This document shows positions 34,966 through 46,225 of a stretch of 64,000 nt of DNA, piece after piece. Every line of letters starts with the position of its first letter. Position 1 is the stretch's first letter. Source of the DNA: Diogma glabrata (taxonomy: Eukaryota > Arthropoda > Insecta > Diptera > Cylindrotomidae). The DNA is taken from positions 234,460,236 through 234,524,235 of the forward strand of contig OY856186.1 of the NCBI GenBank assembly GCA_963693315.1, given 5' to 3'. A program made the position numbers and the translations under genes. A model generated the notes under the pieces. That model saw nothing but the letters and a program-made list of their open reading frames with translations. It was not told where the DNA came from and did not search any database.

Positions 34966-36302
34966 CACTTTCAAAAATTACATGTTTAATTCGATTCACC
35001 GTAAAAATTTAACTGATTTTCTTGAGTGAAGCTCTCAAAAGTATCGTCTCATTTAAGTTTTAATCCATTAATCGGTTATATCTCATTATTCAATCTTCTT
35101 TGTTGCATTTTTTTATTGCTTTTATGTCATAGTGAAATTGTTATCCGTGTTATTCATTATAAAGTTGTTAAATTTTTTTGGAAAAACTTGAAATTTGGAA
35201 ACTGAATTGTAATGAGTTCGTGAATAACTAGCCATTTGATCATCCAAAAAACAGCCGGACAAATAGTAATAAACGGGATCGCAATAGCCATTATAAGAAA
35301 ACAAATACATAAAAATCAATAAATTGACCACCCTCAATGACTCCATTTATTAGACAACTTTATTGCTTTTTCAGTAACAACCGCATACCTTTTTTTATTA
35401 TTTACGTATCAATTTCCAAAACCTCTTACACCATCTCAATAAATCAATTTCCATTGGTACCGTTCATTAACATAAAATCGAAAAAGAAAATCACAAAAAA
35501 ATCCCAAAGTAATAAAAATCAAACAACCAAACATAGAATATCATAAAACTTCCACGTTTTAACCGAATCAGTGTTTCGAATCCCCTTACATCATTTTGTT
35601 GTTGTTTTTTTATTTTAGTTCTTAAAAAATGATAATAGCAACGAAAACACTAAATAAATTATAAACAAGAATAAGTATACACATACCACCCACCCAAACA
35701 AACCCCACCTACCTACCTGTTGACGTTCTTTGATTTTCTTACAAAATTTTACCCAAATAAACAAACAAACAAAATATAAATGTCTGACCCCAAAATTCAG
35801 TGATCCATAAAAAAATAGGTGTAGGTAGGTAGTAAAACATGGGAAAAAACTACGCTACACTGGCTAAAGACTATGAGTATGATATTAGGTTTGGTTCACT
35901 GATTTTGACATGTGTGTAGAAAGATAATCATATAATCGTATTTCAAATCAATGAATTGATCCTTTACCAAACACTATGAAAAATAATGTTAGCTCTTGAA
36001 TAAAGAAAAATGTATCACGAGAACTCCTTTTTGGAGGATTTATGGTTTCCTCTTTCCATCTGTGATTTTATGTTGTTTTTACTTGTGTGTTAAGCGAAAC
36101 GATAAAATCTATCTAAATGGGAAAACAAACATAAAACTATAAATTTAACAAAATGGTTTTTCAAGTTGTTATTATTTAGGTTTCGTTTAAATTAAACTAT
36201 ATCTTTTTTGTTTTTCCTGTATTGTTTGTTTCCTGACATTTTGACATAAAATGTTGAAATATATTGTATAAAGTTAGTTAAAGCTTAATTTATTATTTAT
36301 AG

Positions 36303-36413
36303 GTACCTATTGTCCCGGAACATTTGATGGATGGTTATGTTGGCCTGATACATTGGCTGGAACAAATGCAATCGCAAATTGTCCTGAATTTATTGTAGGT
36401 TTTGATCCAACAA
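36303..36413 (+). CDS. Internal exon of a secretin-family (class B) GPCR, hormone-receptor domain
   Basis: The exon lies between a TTTATAG acceptor and a consensus AA|GTAAGT donor, and is 111 bp with both ends splitting a codon. The frame reads 'TYCPGTFDGWLCWPDTLAGT' and then 'NCPEFIVGFDPT'. This is the extracellular hormone-receptor (HRM) domain of class B GPCRs: Cys, Asp, the 'CWP' motif, Gly and 'CP' fall at the conserved spacing. Such receptors bind peptide hormones at the cell surface and signal through G proteins. The pattern is nearest to calcitonin, PTH or diuretic-hormone type receptors; the exact orthologue cannot be decided from one exon. No flanking exon is recognisable in the window, so introns must be long (more than 20 kb if transposons lie within them). 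It has no stop and looks functional. Confidence 0.85.
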
Positions 36414-38708
36414 GTAAGTAAAAATGTTAATAGAAAATGTTGTATACGGTGGTAAGAGGATTATATCACATCAGTTAAAATATTATATCAACTTTTTTAT
36501 ATAAAATTTTATAATGATATGAATAAATTTAATAACAAACCTAAATCCATTAATTTTAACAAAAAATGAACAAGTTTTATATATATATATGTTCACTCAT
36601 TATCTATATGTTGATGAATAAAAGCCTCAATTTATTATTTAACAATATTTGAATAAATTATTTTCTTTTGTTTTTAATAAAAATGTCAAAAAGATTAAAC
36701 AAATTTTAATTATAATTATTATCACTTTTTTCAATCATTTTTTTTTTGTATTATAATAACAAATTTAATCGAACTTTGAATTTTATAGCATATTTTTCAA
36801 CGATGCCGAAAACAACATATTTTGAAGCGAGAGGACAGTTTATCAGTCGAGGCGATAGCCGAGGTTGGTAATGATCGCGAGATTCAAAATATGATTTTCG
36901 GCGAGTAGAAAACTGTACTTTTTCGACTACTTTTTTAAAAATTATTATTAATTATTAAGCATATTCATTTAAAATTACATACAATTCAAATTTTAACACA
37001 TATAAACATCCAAACAAATCTTTAAATTTATATTTCTGCTATTAAAATATAGATGACTCAATATCAATAAATTATCCGATTTCTATGTTATAAATAAAAC
37101 CGTCTTTAGTTACAAGCATGATGGATACGAAAGGACATTTCGTACAAAAAAATCGTCAACTGTATACATATACATATATTTATTCTATTTACACTACAAA
37201 ATTCTTTAATTTTATTCTATTTGGTCTATAAAGTCCCTAAAATCATTAAATAACACGTCTTTAAAGGTTTATTGTTTTTTGCATTTCGAGTCTAGTAGGC
37301 TTATAACTAAAAACGGTTTTCTAATAAACAAAATCAAATTTAAAAATTTTATTATTATTTCTAAGATAAAAACAACAGTTTCGATTTAGTTTTTGGATAG
37401 GGATTTCGTTACGTAAATTCCTGATATATTTTAAAACAACGTAAAATATTTTATGCAAATAAATATTTTTCTTCGTTTTTCTTAAATAAATAGGTGAAAT
37501 CATTTTTTTTTAAATATCTTAACACCAACTGTTTGTATGGTAACTATTTAAAAAGAATATGTGAATCTTATATACTTAACTGTTATATTATTTTTACATT
37601 TTTAATGTAAATTGTCCGTAAATAATTCTAAAATTAATTAACTTCATCTTCCCAAGAAAAACAAATTAACACTAACAAAATTATTTCATTCAATTAATTG
37701 ATTCTCTTAACAGGTGTTCTAGGATGATTTATTCTAGTTAAGAAATTAGACAATAGATGGCTTTTAAAAAATTGCTTTCGTCACTAGGTACGAAAGCAAT
37801 TTGTATAGGTTTTTTTATCACTGGTGACGAAATAGAAATTTTTGATGCAATGAACAAACATCGAAAGTAGATTTTTTAAGTTGGGTAGTAGAAAAAATTT
37901 GTTATTGAATTTTTTAATTGATAATATGTTGGTTGCAGTTTGAAAACAAAGTCTACGTTTGGAAATGTCAATTGATTAGTTTTATGTATGCTAAACTAGA
38001 TGGAAATTGACAGGCTCTGCTTAATGTTAGTGTTATGTTATGCTATGTTATCTCGAACAATATGCTGCTGTCACAAATAGTTTTCAATAATACAGCTGGC
38101 GAGAAACACGTGAAATCAGCAAAAATCATGCAATTTCGGAAATGGGGTTTTAATTTTGTTTATTTAGGGATTGGAATTCGTTGACATCAGTAAAAAAAAT
38201 TTTCTGCGTTTTTAGTTTTTGAAGTGAAACTTCTTTAGCGACGTATCTGTTTAAAATTTTTGTTACGCGCTATGTAACGATAATTACTTATAATTATAGT
38301 TATATTTATGTATGTTTACATAACAATCTTGTTTTTTACTTTGTTTTAATGATTAAAAATAAATAGTTAATTTTTTAACAACAAATTAATATAATGTAAG
38401 TTCATTTCTAATACAGAATATATACAAGAAGTTTTTTTACCTCTAGCTTAGTTTTAATAGTATGTAATATTAAAAAAATGTGTGTTTTAGATATAGATTG
38501 ATTGATTGATTGATGGTGACAAATAATCACCGAAACGTATCCAAAATAAAAGTTTGAGAATAAATGATTATGAATCTTTAATTTTTAATGAAATGAAAAT
38601 ATTTTAGTCTATCCTCTGAATTGCTGCAAAAAGTTTGACTCACATTTGCGGCAATAACAATTACAAAAAAAATTGAAATAAAGACACACAAAAATCGGGA
38701 CATGTGTG
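36414..38708 (+). other. Probable intron of the class B GPCR gene
   Basis: AT-rich sequence follows the donor site, without a recognisable next exon. It includes a small fold-back at 36805-36902, a (GATT)4 run near 38494 and a 25-bp pair, 'TTAAAAAATTGCTTTCGTCA' and 'TACGAAAGCAATTTG' (about 37764-37803), which can form a hairpin. No exons of the transmembrane region were identified by eye. Confidence 0.4.
36805..36902. mobile_element. Small fold-back MITE with CGAG core
   Basis: The arms are 'GCCGAAAACAACATATTTTG' and 'CAAAATATGATTTTCGGC', inverted copies about 27 bp long. The loop contains 'GTCGAGGCGATAGCCGAGG', a CpG-rich core in AT-rich DNA. It lies about 390 bp after the GPCR exon. Confidence 0.65.
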
Positions 38709-38793
38709 CAATTCACACATGGTAGAAGTGTAACCTTCAGAGGCGTAGCTAGGGGGGGGGCGGGGGGGGGGGCGGTCCGCCCCGGGTGTCACC

Positions 38794-39409
38794 CGTTTTG
38801 GGGTGACACCCGAACGTAAAAAACTTAAACAAACCATCACAATGTTTTCAACGATAAATCACTTCGAAACCGTTTTGGGGTGACACCCGAACGTAAACAA
38901 CTTAAACAAACCATCACAATGTTTTCAATGATAAATCACTTCGAAACCGTTTTGGGGTGACACCCGAACGTAAAAAACTTAAACAAGCCATCACAATGTT
39001 TTCAACGATAAATCACTTCGAAACCGTTTTGGGGTGACACCCGAACGTAAACAACTTAAACAAACCATCACAATGTTTTCAATGATAAATCACTTCGAAA
39101 CCGTTTTGGGGTGACACCCGAACGTAAAAAACATTAACAAACCATCACAATGTTTTCAACGATAAATCACTTCGAAACCGTTTTGGGGTGACACCCGAAC
39201 GTAAAAAACTTAAACAAACCATCACAATGTTTTCAACGATAAATCACTTCGAAACCGTTTTGGGGTGACACCCGAACGTAAACAACTTAAACAAACCATC
39301 ACAATGTTTTCAATGATAAATCACTTCGAAACCGTTTTGGGGTGACACCCGAACGTAAAAAACTTAAACAAACCATCACATGTTTTCAACGATAAATCAC
39401 GTAGAAACC
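38794..39409 (+). repeat. 77-bp tandem array in the hAT left end (8 units)
   Basis: Units start 'CGTTTTGGGGTGACACCCGA' at 38794, 38871, 38948, 39025, 39102, 39179, 39256 and 39333. Two unit types alternate: one with 'ACGTAAAAAAC' and 'TTTTCAACG', the other with 'ACGTAAACAAC' and 'TTTTCAATG'. They run A B A B A A B A, which implies growth by a 154-bp dimer with one break in register. Each unit has the palindrome-like GGGTGACACCC, also found at the hAT right end. Confidence 0.95.
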
Positions 39410-40094
39410 ATTTTAACCAGTTTATCCATATAATTTTAATTTATAAATTGTGATAACTTATAAATGTGTCCTATAAATGTGTTATTGGTTCAAAAAGAAT
39501 CTATTCTACTTTTTAAAATTTTTGAGTTATTACGTGAAATAAAATTTTAACAATATTAATCGAATCAACATGTTGAGCATTGAATCCCATCACCACAATT
39601 ACTCAATAGCTTTGAATATTCCTATAGATACCATATTGACCGTTTTTTACGATATATTATTTAGTATGCAAGCATGATTATTTAATGACCAGGTCTGAAA
39701 ACACATATGCTGAATAATGTACAGGAAAAGTGGTTTACGTCGATAATGTGGCACCCTTTGTCGATAGGGTGGCACCCTTGAGTTACAATGTCTCTATTCC
39801 AAAATTATTTCTAAAATATCCGCTTAACCTTACTACCTAATATACGTTTTACATTTCAAACAAATTAATTGCAAACTATAAGGAAACTAACAAACAATCA
39901 AATTACTGTGTTTGTAAATGATCTCAAAATAATTTTTTTTCCTTTATCTTGAAACTCAAAGAATAAATTGAAATAGATCGTTTTTCAATGGACACAAAAA
40001 TAATTACTGTAGAATAAAATGGCAGCTATGCAATTACTGCAGTTTTGCAAATTTTTGTAGGTTGATACATACTCATACTGTTTGTTTTCAGTTT
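39410..40094. other. hAT interior, no coding content recognised
   Basis: AT-rich sequence lies between the 77-bp array and the Penelope-like remnant. It contains 'GATAGGGTGGCACCCTTGAG' near 39763, an echo of the terminal GGTGNCACC motif. No gene is seen. Confidence 0.4.
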
Positions 40095-40440
40095 TATATA
40101 TTTATATATTTGAATTAAATGAAAGTTTATCATTTAAAATTACATTTTGTTGGGTTTTAAATCCCTTGGAAATTTCAAACTCATCAAGTGATTCTTTTAA
40201 AGATCCTTGGCTACATAAATGTAAAGCCTTCAATTTTTTTTTAAAAGTGGTGTAGCTATTGTTATTAACTATGTAAATGGTTTGCAAAAATAAACTTTAA
40301 ATTTTGTTTATTTTTCTTCTTAGGCAGGTATTCCTTAAATCAGTCTTTAAAACATTTTCCGGTTTTCCCGATGTAAAATTTTTCATAAAAATCACATTCA
40401 ATTTTGTAAATTATTGAGCATGATTCTAATTGGATATTTA
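40095..40440 (-). pseudogene. Penelope-like GIY-YIG endonuclease remnant
   Basis: On the minus strand 'IIYKIECDFYEKFYIGKTGK' gives the GIY-YIG core with 'YIG.TG', followed by a stop within 'CFKD*FKEYLPK'. After a shift, the 61-codon frame 40102-40287 gives 'LKALHLCSQGSLKESLDEFE', the C-terminal signature of these domains. It is in opposite orientation to the hAT transposase. It is better preserved at the catalytic core than the copy at 30610-30895. Confidence 0.75.
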
Positions 40441-40795
40441 ATTTTGGTTTCAATTCTTTATATAAAATATCTTTTAGGATTTCATACTTATATTTTTTTA
40501 AATAGTTCCTTATAATATTAGGCTATGATTTGTATATTCCATTTTATCAAATATTATTTAATATAAGTTGTTACAAGGAAATTTAAATAAATTAATTTTC
40601 TTGGCGGTGTATTTAGCCGTTAACACAGTGTACTTATTATGAACTATGTACCTATTATGTATCCTACAAATATATTTAAAATTAATGCTTTGCTGATACC
40701 TATACTATAATTAAAAAAATTTTTTTAGATTTCGTTTAGCAAATATCCCAAAAAATAAATATGCCACGAGGAGTTCATACTTTTTAAAGAAAAAG

Positions 40796-43540
40796 TTGGT
40801 TCCAGCAGAGAAAGACCAAATCTATAAATATGTTACAAAACCCGATATTGGCTCATCTTCGGAAAGTAACAGCAACAATACAGAATTAATAATGATAACC
40901 TATGATGACGAATTAGAAAGGAATAATGAAATGACAGTGATAATGCCGCTAATGCTTCTACTATTGAAGACAGTATTTGCATGGGTGAATCACTTCAGGA
41001 CTTAAGAGATGTATCACATTGGAATATACTCGTCTCTGGTAATGTTCGCATTGAAATCATAAAAAAAGAAAGTGAACATTTTCAAAATAGAGAAGGGTCG
41101 TTTGTTACTGTATCTAGACACGGGTTGGACATAAAAGGTGATGTTCGCCATCTTTCTAAAGAATGGTTTTATAAAATGATGAATAATGGTGAAAAAATTC
41201 TACGGCCATGGATTGTTTATTCTCCTGTAAATAATAACTTGCGTCCTGTATTGCTTCTGTTGTCGTGTATTTGCTGTCACCAATAATAATAATACAAAAT
41301 CAACATTTACTACTGGATATCAGAAGCGGTGGAAACTAAATCCCAAAGTGGCCGAGCATGAAACTTCAAATGAACATCTGGAGAATTTTGAAAAGTGGAA
41401 AACTTTGGAAATGAGGTTAAAAATTCATAAAACGATACGAGACGCAGCCTTGCAATTAATATATAATAAAAAACAGAAATGGAAACATCTTTTATCAAGA
41501 TTATTGGATATAACTTTGTTTTTATCTAAACAAAACCCAGCATTTCATGGACATGATGAAGGACAAAGTTCTTCAAATAAAGCCAATTTCTTAGAACTAA
41601 CCAAACCATTGTCAAAGTATGATGTAGTGTTAAAAGAACACATTTTGAATTTGGAGCATGGTAAATCACCAAAAGTATCATATTTGTCTCCAGATATACA
41701 AAATGAGTTCATAAATGTTTTAGCGATCCACGTAAAGTTTAAGCTTGTCAACGACATTAAATCGGTTAAATATTTTGGAATTATGTTTGATAGCACACCT
41801 GATCGCATATTGATCAAATGTCAGAAGTGATTCGTTGTGTGAAAATTGATGGTAGTATAGTGGAAATCAAGGAAATATTCCTTGGATTTTTTCCTTTACG
41901 TGGAAAAAAGCCGCTGATTTAAGCGATGAAATTCTTACACTGAAAAAAAAATTGAAGTAATGATAACCTCATCTCGAAGATGGCAGTTTATTATTCATGC
42001 AAAGAAAAGATATTTACAAACAATTTCACCGTGATTGGGACAACTACTCAGTACTCAGTAACATTTTCCTGATAACAGAATGAGGTGTAATTAAAATATA
42101 AAGTGCTATCCAATATAACAGTAGTTGAATAAAGTTAATAACTATTTCCATGAAAACATATTTCTTTGGCCTTATATCATGAATTTTTCATTTTAAAATT
42201 TAAGTATTTGATATTAATTGAACTATATTTTATTTTCACATAAATATTTCATGTGATTGTCTCAACTGCATCGGCTTATCATTGTACGGTTGTTGAATCA
42301 ATCTCGTATTTCGATTCGCCATATCTGCCCACACGGTGAGGTTGAGACAACTGCATTTCGATTGGAAATAGGACATGTTTTTTTCAGTGCAAAATCTTAA
42401 AAATGATGGTATAGATGTTATGAATTGTCGCTCCCAAAGGTTATGATAATGCAGCTGTTATGAGTAGTATACATGGAGAAGTGCAAGCTATTATTAAAGC
42501 AAAAAATAACAAAGCAATTTTTGTGGGCTGCAAAGATCATTCAATTAATTTATACGGCCAACACTCGTCAGTGGAAGCCATTTTTACATGTTTTTCTGCT
42601 TCGACTAGCCGCTGGGAAGTGCTTGCTAAACACAACAAAGCAACTGTTAAAATACTCTTAACAGCGCATTGGAGTGCTCATTATGCTGCAGTAAAAGTAT
42701 TGGCCGAAAACTTTGATGGGATTGTGGCTGAAATTGAGAAGTTAAGTGATCAACAAGAAAATGTAGACACTAGAGGCGCTGCACAGAACCTTATCAATGC
42801 AGCATGTGATTTTTCGTTTCTTTGCTATCTTTTGTTTTGGAATAATATTCTAAGAGAAATAATATCTGTGCTCAGATTGGATTGCAAAGCACGGGCTTGA
42901 ATATTGATCAATTAGCTACAAAAATAGAGTCAATTCATAACGAAGTCTCATTGTAGAAGAGGCAATAGATCTTGCTGCGAAAAAATCGGAGGACTATGAC
43001 ATTCCAATGGGTAGCCGAATTCGTCATAAAACCGCAAAAAACGAACGGGTGGTGAGTTTGCACCTGATGTTGGACTGACACTGAGAGCTCAACTTAAAAA
43101 GGACATGTTGGAATGTCTTGACCGATTCAGTGTTGAACTCCGAACTAGACTGAAGTCAGTTCAAGATTTGCTTCATTGTTCGAGGTTGTGCAGACAAACA
43201 CTTAGCTTTTGGCGAACAGTGAAGAGTTAAAATTATCGGTATCAAAATTTACTGGTTTTTATGATGCGGTATTGGCAACAGAACTCGTCATAGAGATACA
43301 AAGGGTGAGGAGGCATTTAAAAGCGGCCAATGTTACAGTTTCTAACTGGGTGTACCTAGACTTTTTGAAATTCATCGTAGAATGGGATTTTTTAGAATTT
43401 CTTCCGAATCTTACGGTCGCACTAAAGTTATTTATGACTATTTGCGTATTAGTGGCTTCGTGTGAGAGGAGTTTCAGCAAATTAAGATTAGTTAAAAATT
43501 ACTTGCGGGCTTATAATAATAATGCTCATTTGTATTAATT
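40796..43540 (+). pseudogene. hAT transposase, zinc finger MYM-type protein 1-like, broken
   Basis: The order matches ZMYM1/DUF4371-type hAT proteins. A TTF-type zinc finger region comes first ('LSKEWFYKMMNNGEKILRPW', then 'YCFCCRVF' in a shifted frame). Next is the 'EHETSNEHLENFEKWKTLEM' linker. DUF4371 follows ('LDITLFLSKQNPAFHGHDEG', 'LGFFPLRGK' after a shift). The 'AIFVGCKDHSINLYG' core is next. The C-terminal dimerisation domain near 43440-43535 reads 'VLVASCERSFSKLRLVKNYL'. Open pieces lie at 40796-41005, 40981-41286, 41348-41830, 42460-42900 and 43209-43538, separated by frameshifts, a stop and a 452-bp MITE (41938-42389). The element can no longer make its transposase. Confidence 0.9.
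41938..42389 (+). mobile_element. CACTG-ended MITE inside the hAT transposase
   Basis: The ends are CACTGAAAAAAAAATTG and ATGTTTTTTTCAGTG. Its interior ('GTTGAGACAACTGCATTTCG', 'GAACTATATTTTATTTTCAC') recurs inverted at 58545-58880. The host reading frame resumes across it ('SDEIL' before, 'KILKNDGIDVMNC' after), confirming insertion. A TSD is not clear. Confidence 0.8.
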
Positions 43541-44298
43541 AATAAAAATTATAAATTACGTTTATCGGCTTTTTATTATTATTGACAGTTTTTATTTTTG
43601 GGGTGACACCACAATATCCGCCGCGGGTGCCACCCATGCTAGCTACGCCACTGGTAACCTTCAAAAATTTTGGCTTCAAGAAAATGAGACCAATGTAAAA
43701 TTTCGGCAAGAGGATAATTGCAGGTTTTAGTCATGATCATAGTGATACAAAGTTTAATAATTATTTTACATTTTATTCGTATATATTACATAAATTTATT
43801 CAGACTCAGAGCTTACATTTTCGATAAATGATACAAGAGGCTTATGGTAACTAAAGTATGAAATAAATACTTTGGTCTTAATATGGTCAATATATCTTTG
43901 GAATACAGTGTTTCATTCGCACTGTATCAACAACAATAACAAAAACAGTAATTGACGCAGTATTCTCATTATCTTGAAGCCAAAATTTTTGATGGTTTCA
44001 CTTCTACCTCGTGTGAATTGTTTTTCCTGTTCCTGCATTTTAATCATCAATAATCATCAAAAACAAATTCATTTTTGTAAAAATTTATTTTCTCATTTAA
44101 TAATCTATTTAACATAAAATCGACAGTAGTCCATTTCTTTATTATACTACATACGGTTACACCGAAATTGCGTAAAATTTATAATATAAATAAAATTCTT
44201 ACAAAAAAAATAAAATATTTTCTTTTATACAAAAATTAAACAGTTTTTCAATACTTACCTTATCAACTAATTACGTTTTTTTATTGATTATTAAATAT

Positions 44299-44383
44299 TG
44301 TAATAAACTTCGTCCAGAATGGGTTAATTTCCTCATAAATAACCAATACATTCTGCTTTCCACATTCATGAATTAAAAAAAAA
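44299..44383 (+). repeat. 5' LTR, first part
   Basis: The 85 bp from TGTAATAAACTTCG to the A run match 51946-52030 of the 3' LTR with only a few differences. The rest of the LTR resumes at 48511. Confidence 0.92.
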
Positions 44384-44699
44384 GTCAGACAAGTGCGAAT
44401 AAAATTCGCTCGTCAAGGGTTCCGTGAATGTAAAGAAAACAATATCAAAATAATTAACATAAAGTTGTATTGTAAAGGGTTTATATTGCCAGACCATAGA
44501 CACATAAAAAATAAATGGTTCATCGTAAATATCAATAGTAAAATATGTCAATCTCATCTAAATTGATCGTAATTATATAAAAAATATTACTTTAGGTTAA
44601 ATGTTATCCATAGCTGTTTATGGTAGCTAAGGAACGACTCAATTCTGTTAATCAACGACGAAATTTAGGGTTTGGGTGGTGTTAACACTAATAATAGGA

Positions 44700-46225
44700 C
44701 TTTTTTGACAATAATTCAAAAACGGTGCAACGCAAAATTCTAAAAAAAATTGTGATTTTTCTTAATTTTGGTGTTTTTTTAAATGACACCCCACTCATGC
44801 GAGCCAAAAAACATATTTTTCACCCTTTTCCACTCCCATCCCCTAAACACATAGAAATTAAATCACTTGAGGCTTCGCTGTATTTTTCGTTAAGGGTTTA
44901 TCAAATTTCTTATCTCTATGAATTTTTTCAAATTTTTCTGTCAATCAATGAAGAAACGTATAGGGGGGGGGGACCAACTTTTTGTTGCACTTTTTTGAGA
45001 ATAATTCAAAAACGGTGCATCGCAAAATTCTAAAAAAAATTGTAATCTTTCTTAATTTTGTTGTTATTTCAAATCACCCTTCTCCACTCCCATCCCCTAA
45101 ACACATAGAAATAAAATCACTTAAAGCTTCGCTATATTTTTCGTTAAGGGTTTATCAAAATCTCTATGATTTTTTTCAAATTTTTCTGTCAATCAACGAA
45201 GAAACGTATAGGGGGGGGACCAACTGTTTGTTACACTTTTTTGAGAATAATTCAAAAACGGTACATCGCAAAATTCTAAAATAAATTGTAATCTTTCTTA
45301 ATTTTGGTGCTCTTTCAAATGACACCCCACTTGACCGGGTCAAAAAACCTTTTTTTCACCCCTCCCCACTCCCATCCCCTAAACACATAGAAATAAAATC
45401 ACTTGAAGCTTCGCTATATTTTTCGTTAAAGGTTTATCAAATTTCCTATCTCTACGATTTTTTTCAAATTTTTCTGTCAATCAACGAAGAAACGTATAGG
45501 GGGGGGACAAACTTTTTGTTGCACATTTTTGAGAATAATTCAAAAACGGTGCATCGCAAAATTCTAAAATAAATTGTAATCTTTCTTAATTTCGGTGCTC
45601 TTTCAAATCACACCCCACTTGACCGGGTCAAAAACTTTTTTTTCACCTTTCCCCACTCCCATCCTCTAAACACATAGAAATAAAATCACTTGAGGCTTCG
45701 CTATATTTTTCGTTAAAGGTTTATCAAATTTCCTATCTCTATGATTTTTTTCAAATTTTTCTGTCAATCAACGAAGAAACGTATAGGGGGGAAACCAACT
45801 TTTTGTTACACTTTTTTGAGAATAATTCAAAAACGGTGCATCGCAAAATTCTAAAAAAAATTGTGTTGTTTTTTAATTTTGGTGCTCTTTCAAATGACAC
45901 CCCACTTGACCGGGTCAAAAAACCTTTTTTTCACCCTTCCGCACTCCCATCCCCTAAACACATAGAAATAAAATCACTTGAGGCTTCGCTATATTTTTCG
46001 TTAAGGGCTTATTAAATTTCCTATCTCTATGAATTTTTTCAAATTTTTCTGTCAATCAACGAAGATACGTATAAGGGGGGTACCAACTTTTCGTTGCACT
46101 TTTTTGAGAATAATTCAAAAACGGTGCATCGCAAAATTATAAAAAAAATTGTAATGTTTCTTAATTTTGATGCTCTTTCAAATGACACCCCACTTGACCA
46201 GGTTTTAAATGATGTTTTTACCCCT
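44700..46225 (+). repeat. ~287-bp tandem array, five-plus units
   Basis: 'AACGGTGCATCGCAAAATTC' recurs near 44721, 45011, 45256, 45542, 45833 and 46120. One spacing is ~245 bp because a unit has a deletion. Units also share 'CACTCCCATCCCCTAAACAC', 'GGCTTCGCTATATTTTTCGT' and a G-run 'CGTATAGGGGGGG' of variable length. Short frames at 44725-45284 and 45803-46015 are repeat artefacts. Confidence 0.92.

Larger units (their letters stand above)
38738..43653 (+). mobile_element. hAT element (ZMYM1/DUF4371 type) with 8-bp target duplication
   Basis: The ends are CAGAGGCGTAGCTAG (38738) and CTAGCTACGCCACTG (to 43653). GTAACCTT is duplicated exactly at 38730-38737 and 43654-43661. CAGNGGCGTAGC ends and 8-bp TSDs are diagnostic of hAT. 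The left end carries a 77-bp tandem array; the right end has a single 'GGGGTGACACC' copy. Inside are a broken transposase (40796-43540), a Penelope-like remnant on the minus strand and a nested CACTG-ended MITE. Confidence 0.93.
38709..44032. mobile_element. Fold-back MITE carrying the hAT insertion
   Basis: The joined left flank of the hAT element ('CAATTCACACATGGTAGAAG', then 'TGTAACCTTC' and 'AAAAATTTTGGCTTCAAGA') is repeated as its reverse complement at about 43970-44032. The arms are ~60 bp and ~410 bp remain after removing the hAT. There is no ORF. The hAT landed inside the left arm. Confidence 0.65.

Noticed and set aside
35122..35346. 74-codon minus-strand frame with a hydrophobic N-terminus resembling a signal peptide
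   Set aside because: No recognisable family, low complexity toward the end and no supporting context; chance is likely in AT-rich DNA.
38490..38512. (GATT)n microsatellite
   Set aside because: Only about four units; too short to be notable.
38794..39409. Regular direct repeats that could be mistaken for a CRISPR array
   Set aside because: Repeats are 77 bp head-to-tail without spacers, in a eukaryotic hAT element.
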